Below, piece by piece: positions 38,666 through 47,962 of a stretch of 64,000 bases of DNA (position 1 is the stretch's first letter; every line of letters begins with the position of its first letter). The DNA comes from Methylococcales symbiont of Hymedesmia sp. n. MRB-2018 (GTDB taxonomy: Bacteria > Pseudomonadota > Gammaproteobacteria > Methylococcales > Methylomonadaceae), in assembly GCA_003666385.1 (NCBI GenBank), contig QPIN01000062.1, forward strand, positions 62,001 through 126,000, given 5' to 3'. The translations under genes and the position numbers were made by a program. The notes below the pieces were generated by a model that saw nothing but the letters and a program-made list of their open reading frames with translations, was not told the origin of the DNA and searched no databases.

Positions 38666-39082
38666 TTAAAAATGCAAAAAATTGCCTTCAAATTTTGTAA
38701 GATCAGGATTCATATAGTCCCATGGTTGAGCATCAGAGACCCAAAAGTCCATATTAGGTTGGTAAATACTAGGGTCGTCCAAAGTGGCTGCACAAACAGG
38801 GCGAATTTCGTTGTTAGCTGAGTTTCTGCCAAAAAGTGCGCTTCCACATTCAGCACAAAACCCTCTGTGCATGGTATTACCACTGGCAGAAAGAGTTGCA
38901 AATTCTTTATATTCTCCTGTGATTTTAAGTGCCTTATAGGGGACAAATAATACAGCCAAGTAGGCCGCGCCCAGTGCTTTCTGGCAGGTGCGACAATGGC
39001 AATTTCCTGCACCTATAGGATCTCTCGTTATTTGGTATTTTACCTTGCCACATAAACACCCGCCCGTTATTGGAAGTTTCAT
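38666..39082 (-). CDS. GFA/CENP-V domain zinc protein
   Basis: The family includes glutathione-dependent formaldehyde-activating enzyme (Gfa) and many proteins of unknown role. The 138-residue protein has the zinc-binding cysteines of the fold: GGCLCGKVKY (Cys9, Cys11), CHCRTC (Cys28, 30, 33) and FCAECGSALF. Most short members are not proven to act on formaldehyde, so a link to the C1 metabolism of this organism is only a possibility. It is monocistronic by context. Confidence 0.85.
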   Translation of the reverse strand: MKLPITGGCLCGKVKYQITRDPIGAGNCHCRTCQKALGAAYLAVLFVPYKALKITGEYKEFATLSASGNTMHRGFCAECGSALFGRNSANNEIRPVCAATLDDPSIYQPNMDFWVSDAQPWDYMNPDLTKFEGNFLHF

Positions 39083-39120
39083 TTTTATGTTTTCTTTATT
39101 AGAGAACTATAATTAAACTT

Positions 39121-39146
39121 ATACCATTTTCAAGAATAAATGGTAT
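39121..39146. repeat. Short hairpin repeat family D, copy D4
   Basis: ATACCATTT and AAATGGTAT arms around TCAAGAAT, between the divergent GFA gene and the acyltransferase-hydrolase gene. Confidence 0.8.
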
Positions 39147-39221
39147 AAGTTTAATTATAGAAACAGACCTTAATACAATAATTTTGAAAGTCAAGAATGA
39201 TTACTTTTATAGGTAAATGGA

Positions 39222-41510
39222 ATGAATGAAACAGTTGATTATGATGATTTTAAAGATATAGATATTAAAGCGTATGATTGGTCGGTCAGATTTATTCGAT
39301 CACTCACAAAAAAATTGAAAGTGAATATGCAGCTACATGCAGATCAACACGGTTTGCAAGGTGATATATTTTTATTTAATCATTTCTCTCGTTTTGAAAC
39401 ATTTATTCCTCAATTTTTAATACATGAAAAAACAGGGGATTACTGTTGTTCAATTGCTTCAGGTGAGTTTTTTACTAATAATAGTTTATTAGCTACTTAT
39501 CTGAATAATGTGGGTGTGATTCCTCATAATCATCAACGACTTTTTGCCAATCTTGCCCGACAGATATTTTTAGGGAGGAAAGTGATTATCTTTCCAGAAG
39601 GAGGGATGGTTAAAGACCATCGAGTATTGGATAAGCATGGAAATTACAGTATTTACTCGCGTATTACAGGTAAGAGGCGTAAGCAGCATACGGGGGCAGC
39701 TGTTTTAGCACAAGGTATTGAAGTTTTTAAAACGATTATTCGAACTGCCTATATTAAAAAAGATCATGCTCAATTAATACACTGGAAAGAAGAGTTAAAA
39801 TTAGATTCTTTAGAACAATTACTTACAGCCACTTTTAAACCTACTCTGATAGTACCTTCAAATATTACTTTTTATCCCATACGCGCGTCTGACAATTTAT
39901 TACTGAAAGGAGTTGAGTTATTTACGGATGGTTTATCTGTGAGACAAACAGAAGAACTGTTAATTGAGGGGAATATTTTATTGAAAGATACCGATATGGA
40001 TTTACGCATAGGTAAACCCATAGATTTATATGATAGTTGGAGTTGGATCAGTCGGTATTTTTTAAGCAATGCGACAACAGAAATAAAATCGCTGAATGAT
40101 ATTTTTTCTTTAAATACAAAGCCTAAAGGTATAAAACATAAACTGCTGGGTTACTGTTTTAGAAAAAATGTCAAAATTAACCGTAATCAATATATGAAAG
40201 AAATTTATGCGAATGTCACTATCAATCTTAGTCATTTAGCTTCGGTATTGATTATAGATTGTCTCAATAGAGGTCAGCAAAAAATTAGTAAAAGGCAGTT
40301 TAATACCACACTTTATATTGCTATTAAGACATTACAAAAACATTTTGGCATTAATCTACATAATAGCTTATTAAACCCCGATGAATATAGAGGGTTGGTT
40401 GGTGGGGATTGTAAACGTTTTGAACAGTTTATTCAGATGGCAGAAAAATCTGAGTTGATTATCTCTACCGATGAAGAATATCAGTTCCAAGCTAAACTAG
40501 GTGATGAATTTGACTTTGATGAGATCAGAATGGAAAACCTGATTATTGTATATGTTAATGAAGTAGAGCCGATTAAAGAAGTAAGACATGCTGTCATTAA
40601 GGCTGTTAAATCTTATGATGCGATGAATCATAAGAAGTTATCAGTATGGGCTATGGATGATGAATCGGTTTCTCTGAGATGGGATAAACAACAGTATTTA
40701 GCTGTTTTATATGATGATATTAATCAACAGGAAACGGCATCTGCCAACCCAGAATCTTTTCTCTTACAACCCGCCACAAGCAATGGCATAGGCGCATTAT
40801 TAATTCATGGTTTATTATCATCTCCTGCTGAACTCAGAGATTATGCCGAAGAGTTATTGAGTCATGGGTACACAGTACTGGTTATTCGCTTAAAAGGGCA
40901 TGGAACATCACCTTACGATCTAAGGGAGCAAGCTGCCCAAGACTGGTATGATTCTGTACTAAGAGGACTGAATATTCTTTCTGCCTATTGTAATTCTATC
41001 GTTGTTATCGGGTTTTCGACAGGAGGTGGGCTGGCTCTTAAATTGGCAGCAACAAACGATACCAGAGTATGTGCTGTTGTAGCAGTGGCCGTCCCGATTG
41101 AATTTGTTGCTAAATCGTTTTTATTTATACCTTTTTTGCATGGTACCAACCGCTTAGTCAAATGGGTTTCTTCCATAGAAGGTGTTAAACCCTTCATAGA
41201 AAACTCTCCCGAGCATCCGACGGTTAACTATAGGCATGTACCGGTTAAAAGTTTGTATGAATTAAGACGTTTGATGGATGATGTCGAAAGTCTGTTAAAT
41301 AAGGTGCAAATTCCCGTGCTTATTGTTTATGCGGATGAAGATCCAGTTGTTCATCCTGATAGTGCTCAGCTGATTGAGTCTAAGTTAGGCTCAAAAGATA
41401 AAAAGTGTATTTTTGTTCATTCTGACCGACATGGAATATTGATGGATAACATTGGAGGAACGTGGGATGTGATTAATACATTTTTGGAAAAAAAAGTACT
41501 TTTGGCTTAG
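39222..41510 (+). CDS. Fusion of a PlsC-like acyltransferase and an alpha/beta hydrolase
   Basis: The 762-residue protein joins two lipid-type domains. The N-terminal part has acyltransferase motifs NHFSRFE (53-59, with Glu where Asp is usual) and IIFPEGGMVKD (122-132). The middle (about 180-500) is not recognised. The C-terminal part is a serine hydrolase with the nucleophile elbow GFSTGGG (Ser599), an acid in YADEDPVV and a final His in SDRHGI (about 737). A role in lipid or wax/storage-lipid remodelling is inferred. No signal peptide is present. It is preceded by AATGGAATG. Confidence 0.8.
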   Translation: MNETVDYDDFKDIDIKAYDWSVRFIRSLTKKLKVNMQLHADQHGLQGDIFLFNHFSRFETFIPQFLIHEKTGDYCCSIASGEFFTNNSLLATYLNNVGVIPHNHQRLFANLARQIFLGRKVIIFPEGGMVKDHRVLDKHGNYSIYSRITGKRRKQHTGAAVLAQGIEVFKTIIRTAYIKKDHAQLIHWKEELKLDSLEQLLTATFKPTLIVPSNITFYPIRASDNLLLKGVELFTDGLSVRQTEELLIEGNILLKDTDMDLRIGKPIDLYDSWSWISRYFLSNATTEIKSLNDIFSLNTKPKGIKHKLLGYCFRKNVKINRNQYMKEIYANVTINLSHLASVLIIDCLNRGQQKISKRQFNTTLYIAIKTLQKHFGINLHNSLLNPDEYRGLVGGDCKRFEQFIQMAEKSELIISTDEEYQFQAKLGDEFDFDEIRMENLIIVYVNEVEPIKEVRHAVIKAVKSYDAMNHKKLSVWAMDDESVSLRWDKQQYLAVLYDDINQQETASANPESFLLQPATSNGIGALLIHGLLSSPAELRDYAEELLSHGYTVLVIRLKGHGTSPYDLREQAAQDWYDSVLRGLNILSAYCNSIVVIGFSTGGGLALKLAATNDTRVCAVVAVAVPIEFVAKSFLFIPFLHGTNRLVKWVSSIEGVKPFIENSPEHPTVNYRHVPVKSLYELRRLMDDVESLLNKVQIPVLIVYADEDPVVHPDSAQLIESKLGSKDKKCIFVHSDRHGILMDNIGGTWDVINTFLEKKVLLA

Positions 41511-41946
41511 TAAAGGTATTTGCTAGTTACACTCTATATAACGTGCGATAAATAAACACCCTGTGGCTTGGCACAGGATTTTTATTCATCTTTAAGGCAC
41601 AACGAAGGGAGCATAGCAGACTATGTGACCTAAGTTGCAACGCCTAAGATGGATAAAAAGACCCACAATACCAGTTATTTGTTGCCAGTTGCTTTAAGTG
41701 ATACGTTGAGTAGTTACGAATAATTAAGATATTTCGGTTTTTAATTTAATTGCAAACCAGCCTGCTCTCGGATTGAGTTATACCATTTTCAAGAATAAAT
41801 GCTATTAAGAAAAGCGGTATAAAAAATCAGCTTCTCTTCAAGCCAAGAGGCTATCCGAGAATAGAAAACCTACTATGGGAAAAACCATTTTGGTCATTTT
41901 TCCCGCTACGGTTCCTATTGTCTGGCAGCTTCCCCAGAAAGAAAAA
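41511..41946. repeat. Repeat-filled spacer downstream of the acyltransferase gene and rne
   Basis: The spacer holds an imperfect long inverted repeat (TTTTTATTCATCTTTAAGGC at 41578-41597 against GCCTAAGATGGATAAAAAG at 41643-41661). It also has the right end of repeat family A (GAGTAGTTAC, 41709-41720, again followed by GAATAATT), hairpin D5 (41780-41805), and a TCTCGGAT/ATCCGAGA dyad that may end the rne transcript. No gene is supported. Confidence 0.6.
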
Positions 41947-44067
41947 TTAATCGTCAGGTGATGTGCTTTCTACAGTCGCTTTTACCTCAGAAGTTTGTTT
42001 TTTCTTTTGTTCAAAGTCGCTGGAATATGTTTGTGATACGGATTGTACAGTTTTTTCTGATTGGTTTGTAGTCGATATTTCAGAATTATTTTCTGTATCC
42101 TGCGATATATTTCTATTGTTTGGATTGCGATTACGTCTTCGGTTGTTAGCTCTTCTAGCATTGTTTTTAGCTTGAGGAGGAGAAGATTGTTTTTGTGCCG
42201 AATCAGTATTAGTACTATTCTCTGTCTGAGAACTAGACTTCGCATCCGTTGTTGTATTTTTTACGGTATTTCTATTGTTGTTATTTCTACGAGGACCTCT
42301 GTTTTGATTGTTATTTCGTTTTGCTCGCTCGTTATTTTTATTACGGTTATTGCGAGAGGTTCTTGCCCCAGAACTGCTTTTTTTGCTTTTGTTAGCTGTT
42401 GTTTGTTTTTCTTCAGAATTACCTACTAATTTTTGCCAGAAACGTTGGATTAGACTGGAAGATGACTTTTTATTATGAACAGGTGCAGGCACATCAGGAA
42501 GAAACTCCTTAATGACGGGTTTTTCAGTAGTATGTGTCGATTTTTGAGCGTATTCAGGAACTAAAACAGCGTCTGCTTTAATTTGTAAATGACTGGGTTT
42601 ATCGTCATCGTCATCAAGTTTTATTCTCTCAATATCGTAAGCTGGTGTTTCAAGATGTTTGCTGGGTAAAATTACAATATCAATTTTATGTTGTGTTTCA
42701 AGTTCTTGTATAGTGGATCGTTTTTCATTTAATAGAAAAGTGGCACATTCAATAGGTAAATGGGCAACCACTTTACTGGTACCTTTTTTCATAGCATCTT
42801 CTTCTAAGATGCGTAATACAGAAAGTGCAACAGATTCAATATTACGAATAGAGCCTTGTCCTTTACAACGCGGACAAGTCAATTGAGTGGCATCACCTAA
42901 TGAAGGACGCAAACGTTGTCTGGACATTTCCAGTAAGCCAAAACGAGAGATTCGGCTGGTTTGAATTCGGGCACGGTCAATTTTTAAGGCATCGCGTAAT
43001 TGGTTTTCAACTGCTTTTTGGTTTCTATTGGCCATCATGTCAATGAAGTCAATTACAAATAAACCACCCAAGTCACGGAGACGCAGTTGTCGTGCAATTT
43101 CATCGGCTGCTTCTAGGTTTGTATTTAAAGCGGTTTCTTCAATATCACTGCCTTTTGTAGCGCGTGCAGAGTTTATATCAATAGATGTTAAAGCTTCGGT
43201 GTAATCAATAACGATTGAGCCGCCAGAAGAGAGGGTAACCTCACGATTGTAAGCGGTTTCAATTTGTGATTCAATTTGATAGCGACTGAATAAAGGCACA
43301 CTGTCTTGATACAATTTTGCCTTTTGTAAAAAATGAGGCATTACTTGTTTCAAGAAGTCTTGTACCAGTTTAAAAGATGATTCTTTATCTATTAAGATTT
43401 CATCAATTTCATCTCTTAAATAGTCTCGTAATGCTCTGATAATGACATTGCTTTCCTGAAAAATAAGAAAAGGGGCTTGTTGGTCAGAACTGGAACGGTC
43501 AATCGCATCCCAAAGTTGCAATAAATAATTTAGATCCCACTGTAATTCTTCAGTATTTTTACCACAACCTGCGGTACGGACAATTAATCCCATCTGTTCT
43601 GGAATTTCCAGTGTATTCATGGCTTCACGTAATTCATTGCGAGTGTCACCTTCAATGCGTCTGGAAATACCCCCTGCTTTAGGGTTATCTGGCATTAGAA
43701 CCAGATAAGTGCCTGCCAAGCTAATATATGTCGTTAATGCTGCGCCTTTGTTACCTCGCTCTTCTTTTTCAATTTGAACGATAACTTCCTGACCTTCTTT
43801 AAACGGGGTTCTTGCGTTTGAATCTGTATTGGTTCTGTATGCATCTGAAATTTCTTTGAAGGGAAGGAAACCGTGTTTTTCAGCACCGTAGTTAATAAAG
43901 GTGGCTTCAAGACTGGGTTCTACACGAGTAATGATACCTTTGTAGATATTTGATTTTTTTTGTTCATTAGCTGGAAGTTCTATGTCAAAATCATAAAGTT
44001 TTTGACCATCTACCAAAGCAACACGCAACTCTTCGGGTTGGGTGGCGTTGATAAGCATTCTTTTCAT
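41947..44067 (-). CDS. rne: Ribonuclease E
   Basis: RNase E is the main endonuclease of mRNA decay and rRNA/tRNA processing and the scaffold of the degradosome. The 706-residue protein has the N-terminal S1 domain with [20 protein letters not shown] (41-60), the catalytic region [10 protein letters not shown] and FVIDFIDM, and the zinc-link CPRCKGQG. The non-catalytic tail from about 490 is rich in Arg, Asn and Ser. It is shorter than the E. coli tail (1061 total). The divergent rluC neighbour supports rne rather than rng. Confidence 0.94.
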   Translation of the reverse strand: MKRMLINATQPEELRVALVDGQKLYDFDIELPANEQKKSNIYKGIITRVEPSLEATFINYGAEKHGFLPFKEISDAYRTNTDSNARTPFKEGQEVIVQIEKEERGNKGAALTTYISLAGTYLVLMPDNPKAGGISRRIEGDTRNELREAMNTLEIPEQMGLIVRTAGCGKNTEELQWDLNYLLQLWDAIDRSSSDQQAPFLIFQESNVIIRALRDYLRDEIDEILIDKESSFKLVQDFLKQVMPHFLQKAKLYQDSVPLFSRYQIESQIETAYNREVTLSSGGSIVIDYTEALTSIDINSARATKGSDIEETALNTNLEAADEIARQLRLRDLGGLFVIDFIDMMANRNQKAVENQLRDALKIDRARIQTSRISRFGLLEMSRQRLRPSLGDATQLTCPRCKGQGSIRNIESVALSVLRILEEDAMKKGTSKVVAHLPIECATFLLNEKRSTIQELETQHKIDIVILPSKHLETPAYDIERIKLDDDDDKPSHLQIKADAVLVPEYAQKSTHTTEKPVIKEFLPDVPAPVHNKKSSSSLIQRFWQKLVGNSEEKQTTANKSKKSSSGARTSRNNRNKNNERAKRNNNQNRGPRRNNNNRNTVKNTTTDAKSSSQTENSTNTDSAQKQSSPPQAKNNARRANNRRRNRNPNNRNISQDTENNSEISTTNQSEKTVQSVSQTYSSDFEQKKKQTSEVKATVESTSPDD

Positions 44068-44634
44068 TGTTGTATCCTTGTATATTCTTGCTCCATCTAT
44101 AGATTTACTTGGGAATTTGATAATTCCTGAACAGACTTGCGGTAATGGTGAATATTTAAAAATTCACAAATTTAAAATATTTTTTAAATTATTGCCCGTT
44201 TAAAATTTTCCATGTCTAAGTTTTGTTGGATTCTAAAATCGCATCAGAGGTAGCAAATTTTAGGAGCTTTTCTATAATCAATCTACAAACGTAACTAGGT
44301 GAAATTAAGTTCTGTTGCTATTGCAAGGTGAATTTTTACACCTGCCATAAGTATTTTTGTTCTATAAAGGAACGGTATCGCTCATGATGGGTCGAGCGAT
44401 AAAACCCAAAATTCTGTTTTAATCGTATTCAAATGATTAATTTTGACAAAGTTAAATGTAGTCAATTTGAATGGATTCATAGGGAAGCACTCTGGTTTCC
44501 CTTAATTAATTTGGTCTTAATTGCTCTTTAGCTTAGACCGTAGTTTTTAAATTAAACCTGCCTAATATAACAATTTTTATCGTTAGTATCAATTTAAATA
44601 GTGAATAAATCATCTATGCTGTTATTATTACAGA
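44068..44634. promoter_or_regulatory. rne-rluC divergent intergenic region
   Basis: The 567-bp gap is expected to hold the long rne 5' leader, through which RNase E controls its own mRNA in E. coli. Visible structures are a perfect 8-bp stem TATCGCTC/GAGCGATA (44376-44401) and GGGAA/TTCCC (44483-44498). TTGACA (44443-44448) on the plus strand and TTGACT (complement of 44460-44465) on the minus strand could be facing -35 boxes, but their -10 partners are weak. No gene is seen. Confidence 0.4.
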
Positions 44635-45597
44635 ATGAAATTGGAAGCAAACAGTGATAGGCCAAAAGTTCAGTGGCTTGAAATTACTGAAGAAAATGAT
44701 GGTCAACGTATAGATAATTTCTTGATTACATTACTAAAAGGAGTACCTAAAACAAGAATTTATAGAATTATTCGTAAAGGCGAAGTCAGAGTTAATAAAG
44801 GCCGTATTAATAATAAGTATCGGCTTAAAATAGGCGATTGCGTTAGGGTTCCACCAGTTAGGGTTGCAGCTCGCAACCATGAAGTGGATCTAAAGCCCAC
44901 TTTAAAACACAGTCTTGAAAACGGCATTTTGTATGAAGATGAAGTGTTAATGGTGCTGAATAAAGCAGCAGGTTTTGCTGTTCACGGAGGGAGTGGCATT
45001 AGTTCAGGAGTGATTGAAGCATTGAGAGTATTAAGACCTGATGCTAGGTTTCTGGAATTAGCACATCGGCTAGATAAAGATACTTCAGGCTGTCTATTAG
45101 TCGCAAAAAAAAGATCGGCATTGAAAGCTTTGCATGGTCTTTTTCGAGGTGATGCTGTTAAAAAAACCTATTTAGCTTTATTGACTGGCAAATGGGAAAG
45201 AAAAAAACTGATAGTAACAGAACCTTTACTAAGAAATACAGGTAAAGGAGGGGAGCGAATTGTTAAAGTTAGTAAAGTCGGTAAGTTTTCAGAAACCCAT
45301 TTTCGGCGCATTCAAAAATACACATCGCTTACTTTGGTAGAAGCTTCGCCTAAAACAGGACGTACACACCAAATACGAGTTCATGCTGCCTGGTTAGGAC
45401 ATCCGATTGTAGGGGATAGTCGTTACGGGGATGAAGAGATAAATAAAAAATTAAGAAAAAAAGGTTTTAAGCGATTATTTCTTCATGCTCAGCAACTACA
45501 ATTTGTGCATCCAGTAACGGGTGAGACAATGTGTTTTAAAGCACCTTTAGCCGTAGAATTGCAAAAACAGCTTGAGAGTAACAATGATGGAAATTAG
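44635..45597 (+). CDS. rluC: 23S rRNA pseudouridine synthase RluC
   Basis: RluC makes pseudouridines 955, 2504 and 2580 in 23S rRNA. The 320-residue protein has an S4 RNA-binding domain (about 24-75) and the catalytic motif HRLDKDTSG with Asp147. The RTHQIRVHAAWLGHPIVGD block lies in the last third. It is divergent from rne, the conserved arrangement for rluC. Confidence 0.95.
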   Translation: MKLEANSDRPKVQWLEITEENDGQRIDNFLITLLKGVPKTRIYRIIRKGEVRVNKGRINNKYRLKIGDCVRVPPVRVAARNHEVDLKPTLKHSLENGILYEDEVLMVLNKAAGFAVHGGSGISSGVIEALRVLRPDARFLELAHRLDKDTSGCLLVAKKRSALKALHGLFRGDAVKKTYLALLTGKWERKKLIVTEPLLRNTGKGGERIVKVSKVGKFSETHFRRIQKYTSLTLVEASPKTGRTHQIRVHAAWLGHPIVGDSRYGDEEINKKLRKKGFKRLFLHAQQLQFVHPVTGETMCFKAPLAVELQKQLESNNDGN

Positions 45598-45602
45598 TCA
45601 CC

Positions 45603-45751
45603 TTGAAAGATAAATTTGATCTGATTATGATTGATTGGGATGGAACGCTGGACGACGCTATAAACTGGGTTGTCTATTGCTTATAAGAGGTAGCAAGGCA
45701 AAACAAATGTCAGAAAAAGATTTGTTTGCAGAGGTCTCACAGAATTATTAA
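45603..45751 (+). pseudogene. Remnant of a HAD phosphatase gene (mupP-like position)
   Basis: Directly after rluC a frame reads LKDKFDLIMIDWDGTLDDAI then NWVVYCL before TAA (45684-45686). The DWDGTLDD motif is the HAD-family catalytic start. At 45710-45751 another frame reads SEKDLFAEVSQNY and stop, a plausible C-terminus. In Pseudomonas the order rluC - HAD phosphatase (MupP) - sppA is known, so this is that gene with about 600 bases of its middle deleted. Confidence 0.7.
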
Positions 45752-45782
45752 ACAGGTTTTAAGTGTAGGTATAATTAATAGC

Positions 45783-46763
45783 ATGGAACATCAGGAAAAC
45801 GAAACAGAAATGAATAGTAATAATGAAAAAAAGTCCAGTTGGGAAAGGGAAGTAATAGAAAAATTAGCTATGGCAGCTATAACAGAACAGCGTCGAGCTA
45901 GGCGATGGAACGTGTTTTTTAAAATATCAATGTTTGTCTGTCTGATTGCTGTAGGTGCAATGGCGTTCTATCCGAAATTTGAAAAAAAATTAAGTGGAAG
46001 TGACAAGGATCATACTGCAATCATAGATGTGGTTGGTGTGATAGCGGTAGGAGAAGCAGTGAATGCTGACAGCGTTATCGAAGGTTTAAGAGATGCCTTA
46101 AAAGATAAAAAAACCAAAGGTGTTATTTTAAACATTAATTCACCGGGAGGAAGTCCTGTTGAATCGGCTTATATTTTTGCTGAAATTAAAAGGCTGAAAA
46201 AGAAACATCCTGATATACCTATCCATGCTGTTGTTAGTGATATTTGTGCTTCTGGTGGCTATTATATTGCTGCTGCTGCAGATAATATTTATGTCAGTCA
46301 GGCCAGTATGATTGGCTCTATCGGTGTCATCATGAATGGCTTTGGTTTTGTTAATACAATGGAAAAGCTGGGTATTGATAGGCGACTTATTATTGCGGGC
46401 AAACATAAAGCTTTAATGGATCCTTTCTCAAACGTTAATGAAACAGAAAATAAACATATGCAAACATTAGTAAATGATGTGCATCAGCAATTTATTGATG
46501 CTATCCGTTTAGGTCGAGGTGATCGTTTAAAAGAATCAGAATATACTTTTTCTGGTTTGGTTTGGACAGGTGCTCAAGGTGTTAAAATGGGATTGGCAGA
46601 TGGTTTTGGTAGCGTTGATTCAGTGGCAAGGGATATCATAGGTGCTGAAAAGAAATTAAACTTTACCCCACAAGAAAGATTATTGGAAAGGCTGGTAGGT
46701 AAATTAGGAGCTTCATTTGGACAGGCTTTAGGGCTTACTGTAAATGGTTTTTCCATGCGTTAA
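45783..46763 (+). CDS. sppA: Signal peptide peptidase, S49 family (SppA-like)
   Basis: It degrades cleaved signal peptides in the cytoplasmic membrane. The start was placed at ATG 45783 (MEHQENETEM) since the upstream frame overlaps the HAD remnant. The 326-residue protein has one membrane segment (about 44-62) and one S49 domain, the short form. NINSPGGSPVESAYI binds substrate, Ser157 in CASGGYYIAAAADN is the nucleophile and Lys207 or Lys209 in IIAGKHKALMDPF is the general base. It is conserved after rluC. Confidence 0.9.
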   Translation: MEHQENETEMNSNNEKKSSWEREVIEKLAMAAITEQRRARRWNVFFKISMFVCLIAVGAMAFYPKFEKKLSGSDKDHTAIIDVVGVIAVGEAVNADSVIEGLRDALKDKKTKGVILNINSPGGSPVESAYIFAEIKRLKKKHPDIPIHAVVSDICASGGYYIAAAADNIYVSQASMIGSIGVIMNGFGFVNTMEKLGIDRRLIIAGKHKALMDPFSNVNETENKHMQTLVNDVHQQFIDAIRLGRGDRLKESEYTFSGLVWTGAQGVKMGLADGFGSVDSVARDIIGAEKKLNFTPQERLLERLVGKLGASFGQALGLTVNGFSMR

Positions 46764-46800
46764 ATTTCAGTTTGGATTCAGACTAGACTGTTAATACTAT

Positions 46801-46941
46801 GAGAACTCAACATAACTCTGGCGATGAGAAAAAAGTGATAGAATTTTTCAGGTTTTAGTCAAAATACAAGTGTAATAGTGAGCTATTGCGCGTTATTTTG
46901 GCTGACCTTTTTTATCCGTTCATGAGTTATGCTGAGTTCTC
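46801..46941 (+). repeat. Repeat family B, complete copy B3
   Basis: The 141-bp copy has ends GAGAACTCAACATAACTC and its inverse, and the five-base flanking duplication ACTAT on each side. It ends 44 bp before the PepSY gene start and has the same orientation as copies B1 and B2. Confidence 0.85.
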
Positions 46942-46985
46942 ACTATACTTACATAATAAATTAATCGACTAATTACAGGTTTACC

Positions 46986-47243
46986 ATGCAAGTTTTTGCT
47001 AAGGTTTTAATGTTATCTCTTTTTTTAATGCGGCCAGTTTATGCCGACAAAGCCTTTATTTTGCCTGGTTTAAGTCTGGACGAGACAACAAAAAAAATAA
47101 TTGAAGAGAGCAGGAGTAAGGTGCTTGATGCGACTACAGAAGAAATAAATGGAGTCAATACTCATATTATCAAGGTCTTGACGGAAGATAGTCGGGTTCA
47201 ATATATTAGAGTTGATGTCGATTCTGGTAAAATTATCAAGTAG
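46986..47243 (+). CDS. Small secreted PepSY-domain protein
   Basis: PepSY domains are small alpha/beta modules found in periplasmic regulators and protease propeptides. The 85-residue protein has a signal peptide (about 1-20, ending VYA-DKA) and the PepSY pattern with RSKVLDATTEEINGVNTHII and VQYIRVDVDSGKIIK. It begins an operon with the response regulator eight bases downstream, so it may sense or modulate the signal of the kinase. Confidence 0.85.
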   Translation: MQVFAKVLMLSLFLMRPVYADKAFILPGLSLDETTKKIIEESRSKVLDATTEEINGVNTHIIKVLTEDSRVQYIRVDVDSGKIIK

Positions 47244-47251
47244 GAAGAGCT

Positions 47252-47929
47252 GTGCGCATTTTGATTGTTGAGGATGAAGTCACTCTATGCCAGCAAATAC
47301 AGAATTTTTTTTCAAACAAAGGCTTTGCTGTAGATACCGCGCATACAGGAAATGATGGTTATTATCTAGCCACTGAATATCCAATAGATACTGCTATTAT
47401 TGATATTGGATTACCCGATTTTTCTGGTGTTGAGCTAATATCAAAATTAAGAAAGGAAGATATTACGGTTCCAATTTTGATTTTAACGGCGAGGAGCCGT
47501 TGGCAAGAAAAAGTTGAGGGCCTAGAAGCTGGTGCCGATGATTATTTAGCCAAGCCTTTTCATTATGAAGAGTTGTTAGCCAGAATCAATGCCTTGCTCA
47601 GACGTTCACAAGGTAAAGCACATCCAGTTTTGAGCTATGCCAACATAAAATTAGATACTTTGTCTCAAGAAGTCAATGTCGATGACGAAAAAATTGAATT
47701 AACAGCTTTTGAATATAAAGTACTAGAATATCTATTGTTTCGTAAAGGTGAGGTGGTTTCAAAATCGGTTTTGACCGAACATATTTATGACGAAGATTTT
47801 GATCGAGATAGTAATGTGATTGAGGTTTTTATCGGACGCTTACGCAAGAAACTTGACCCACAAGGCATAACAAAACCCATTGAAACCCTGAGAGGTCGTG
47901 GCTATAGGATTTCAGAACAGAATGAATAA
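47252..47929 (+). CDS. Response regulator, OmpR/PhoP type
   Basis: The 225-residue protein has a receiver domain with the acidic pair near 7-9, phospho-acceptor Asp51 in IIDIGLPDFSG and Lys in LAKPF near 101-105. A winged-helix DNA-binding domain follows (about 130-220, RGEVVSKSVLTEHIYDEDFD and EVFIGRLRKKLD). The start is GTG. It is similar in layout to PhoP/QseB. The cognate kinase gene is 33 bases downstream. Confidence 0.92.
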   Translation: MRILIVEDEVTLCQQIQNFFSNKGFAVDTAHTGNDGYYLATEYPIDTAIIDIGLPDFSGVELISKLRKEDITVPILILTARSRWQEKVEGLEAGADDYLAKPFHYEELLARINALLRRSQGKAHPVLSYANIKLDTLSQEVNVDDEKIELTAFEYKVLEYLLFRKGEVVSKSVLTEHIYDEDFDRDSNVIEVFIGRLRKKLDPQGITKPIETLRGRGYRISEQNE

Positions 47930-47962
47930 AACACTGTGCTGAGTTTATTAAATACGTAAAAA

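Noticed and set aside
38666-39082. Glutathione-dependent formaldehyde-activating enzyme as a firm call
   Set aside because: The GFA fold is widespread, and most members are not shown to act on formaldehyde. No glutathione-dependent formaldehyde dehydrogenase is next to it.
42061-42429. Plus-strand open frame of 122 codons inside the rne gene
   Set aside because: It lies opposite the Arg/Asn/Ser-rich tail of RNase E. Its composition is a by-product of that tail, and it has no ribosome site.
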